DNA from: Ekhidna sp. | GTDB taxonomy: Bacteria > Bacteroidota > Bacteroidia > Cytophagales > Cyclobacteriaceae | Assembly: GCA_028821635.1 (NCBI GenBank) | Contig: JAPPDO010000341.1 | Coordinates: 1 to 7,516 of the forward strand | DNA: 7,516 bases | Direction: 5' to 3' | The notes under the pieces: generated by a model | Databases searched by the model: none | Told to the model about the DNA's origin: nothing | What the model saw: only the letters and a program-made list of their open reading frames with translations | Shown: in pieces, positions 6,506-7,516 of the stretch | Layout: the number at the start of each line of letters is the position of its first letter | Position numbering within the stretch: the first letter of the stretch is position 1 | Position numbers and translations under genes: made by a program

Positions 6506-7333
6506 ATGTGTTTCCCCACAAAAAATAAACCTCTTACCGCGGCTTTCTTAATCAGCATCATCAGTATGAACCTTAGCTCTTGTGGAAAAGATGTACCCTC
6601 AGGTGGCCGCCTGCCGGCGCAGGATATTTATATTCCCGCCACGGAGGGAAATTCCAATCCCTACGGCTTTTGGTTCTGGTCGGACGGCACTACGCTCTGG
6701 ATCGTTCGGGATGATGTCGGGGATGACACAATCTATGCTTACACGCTGGCTACCGGTGCACGTAATGCCGCTAAGGACATCAATACCCTCGGTGCTGCGG
6801 GCAATACGAGTCCTCGGGGTCTCTGGTCGGACGGTACCACCCTCTGGGTATCCGATTGGAGTGATGACAAAATTTACGCTTACACATTAGCTAACGGCAC
6901 ACGCAATGCCGCTAAGGACATCAATACCCTCAGAACTGTGGGCAATACCAGTCCTCGTGGTCTCTGGTCAGACGGTACCACCCTCTGGGTATCCGATTGG
7001 AGTGATGACAAAATTTACGCTTACACATTAGCTAACGGCACACGCAATGCCGCTAAGGCTATCAACAACCTCAATTCAGATAATGACAATCCACAGGGCC
7101 TCTGGTCGGACGGCACCACCCTGTGGGTAGCAAATAATGACTTCTCAGGAAGTAATGACAAAATCTACGCTTACACGTTAGCCACCGGTGCACGCAATAC
7201 TGCCAGAGACATCAACACCCTCAATGCCGCAGACAATAACAGTCCTGAAGGCCTCTGGTCGGACGGCACCACCCTATGGGTTTCCAATAATAGGTTTGAC
7301 AATAACAAAATCTACGCCTACCAACTCAAGTAA
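6506..7333 (+). CDS. Lipoprotein with five beta-propeller-like WSDGTTLW repeats
   Basis: A 275-residue protein. Residues 1-26 form a lipoprotein signal peptide: basic start, hydrophobic AAFLISIIS, and lipobox LSSC with Cys26 as the lipidated residue. The mature part is almost entirely five tandem units of about 46-51 residues, each carrying GLWSDGTTLWV, then D/N-x-KIYAYTLA, then ARNAAKDINTL. The repeat Trp residues are 58, 107, 154, 200 and 251. This is the pattern of beta-propeller blades seen in secreted bacterial proteins of unknown role. Five units with no extra domain may form a small propeller or part of one. The last unit ends at KIYAYQLK with no type-IX-secretion C-terminal domain. 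Units 2 and 3 are identical over 39 residues and share 88 identical bases. Hand counts on sample lines give about 53% GC here against about 38% in the upstream gene, suggesting transfer or repeat-driven bias. There is no Shine-Dalgarno; AT-rich TAAATTTAG lies just before ATG. Binding partner unknown. Confidence 0.85.
   Translation: MCFPTKNKPLTAAFLISIISMNLSSCGKDVPSGGRLPAQDIYIPATEGNSNPYGFWFWSDGTTLWIVRDDVGDDTIYAYTLATGARNAAKDINTLGAAGNTSPRGLWSDGTTLWVSDWSDDKIYAYTLANGTRNAAKDINTLRTVGNTSPRGLWSDGTTLWVSDWSDDKIYAYTLANGTRNAAKAINNLNSDNDNPQGLWSDGTTLWVANNDFSGSNDKIYAYTLATGARNTARDINTLNAADNNSPEGLWSDGTTLWVSNNRFDNNKIYAYQLK
6830..7058 (+). repeat. Near-identical tandem repeats inside the propeller gene
   Basis: Bases 6830-6917 recur without change at 6971-7058, an 88-base perfect direct repeat with a 141-base (47-codon) period. 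Just outside, the copies differ at 6829/6970 (TCG against TCA, both Ser) and at 6918/7059. The flanking repeat units are more diverged but use many of the same codons. This points to a recent in-frame duplication of one blade or to gene conversion between blades. Confidence 0.92.
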
Positions 7334-7371
7334 TAGAAGCACTTCCATGAAGATCCTGCAGCCCATTCTGG

Positions 7372-7455
7372 GGTTATTTTTCTCTGGGACGAGGTTATTC
7401 TTCTCCATCTAGCAGGCATTTTTGTCTGCCGAGCGGTTATTTTCATAAAAAAACT
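7372..7455. repeat. Four degenerate 21-base direct repeats
   Basis: Four adjacent 21-base units start at 7372, 7393, 7414 and 7435. Units 1, 2 and 4 begin GGTTATT, with TTCTC following in units 1 and 2; unit 3 begins AGGCATTTTTGTC and shares 12 of 21 bases with unit 2. The 21-base phase equals about two helical turns, or seven codons. The array is weak and short, so it may be chance, a decayed coding repeat or a binding-site array. Confidence 0.35.
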
Positions 7456-7460
7456 AGCCT

Positions 7461-7483
7461 AAGCGTAGATTGTATCTACGCTT
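7461..7483. terminator. Hairpin downstream of the propeller gene, possible terminator
   Basis: AAGCGTAGAT and ATCTACGCTT form a perfect 10-base stem around the three-base loop TGT. On the plus strand it is followed only by a broken T-rich stretch (TAATATGTTTTG), so it is a weak plus-strand terminator candidate. On the minus strand a seven-T run occurs after seven intervening bases. It sits 127 bases after the propeller stop, where a transcript end is expected. Confidence 0.45.
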
Positions 7484-7516
7484 TAATATGTTTTGTTGCT
7501 TTTTCAGCGAGGAGAT

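Noticed and set aside
6582..6890. 102-codon plus-strand frame inside the propeller gene
   Set aside because: Shifted-frame shadow of the repeats; the real frame has the lipobox and all five blades.
6471..7346. GAAGTGCTTC before and GAAGCACTTC just after the propeller gene, a possible inverted flanking repeat or insertion boundary
   Set aside because: Only 10 bases match, and the motif is nearly self-complementary, so a chance match is easy. No target-site duplication or recombinase gene was seen.
7188..7412. 74-codon plus-strand frame spanning the end of the propeller gene
   Set aside because: Mostly a shadow of the last repeat; only its last 21 codons lie outside the gene, and these are discussed separately.
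7318..7446. Minus-strand frame of 42 codons with heptad-like basic repeats
   Set aside because: It is the reverse reading of the 21-base repeats plus the antisense end of the propeller gene; no known protein resembles it.

Overview
The window looks like a chromosomal segment of a Bacteroidota bacterium, probably a Cytophagales-like member. The evidence is an lptD gene of the Bacteroidota type facing away from an N-acetylmuramoyl-L-alanine amidase gene, which is followed directly by an MCE/MlaD-family gene. This is an envelope gene neighbourhood familiar from that phylum. AT-rich intergenic DNA and weak or absent Shine-Dalgarno sequences fit the same assignment. Taxonomy is inferred from gene content and protein style, since no rRNA or other marker gene is present.

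Layout. Positions 1-1783 (minus) hold the N-terminal 594 codons of lptD, whose 3' end lies beyond the left edge. It starts at TTG and carries a 17-base A homopolymer inside the frame. Positions 1784-1947 are the divergent promoter region. A plus-strand group follows: a secreted zinc amidase (1948-2748, GTG start), an MCE-domain lipid-transport protein (from 2761, GTG start) broken by one in-frame TAA at 3322-3324 with the remainder of its frame open to 3681, and an acyl-CoA carboxylase carboxyltransferase subunit of the methylcrotonyl-CoA type (3690-5318). The gaps are 12 and 8 bases, so these are probably one operon. After a 124-base gap comes a SirB1-like transglutaminase-fold protein (5443-6297). 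A 208-base spacer with no convincing gene leads to a lipoprotein made of five beta-propeller-like repeats (6506-7333). The right end (7334-7516) holds degenerate 21-base repeats, a hairpin that may be a terminator, and no convincing gene.

How the genes work together. LptD (LPS insertion into the outer membrane), the amidase (peptidoglycan cleavage at septa or during remodelling) and the MCE protein (phospholipid traffic between membranes) are all cell-envelope functions, and their clustering makes sense. The carboxyltransferase is metabolic; its biotin carboxylase partner is not in the window. The propeller lipoprotein differs in base composition and carries a very recent internal duplication, so it looks like an accessory or fast-evolving surface protein.

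I see no clear new multi-gene system. The best leads are the premature stop in the MCE gene, the A17 tract inside lptD, the near-identical internal repeats of the propeller gene, and the 21-base periodicity after it.
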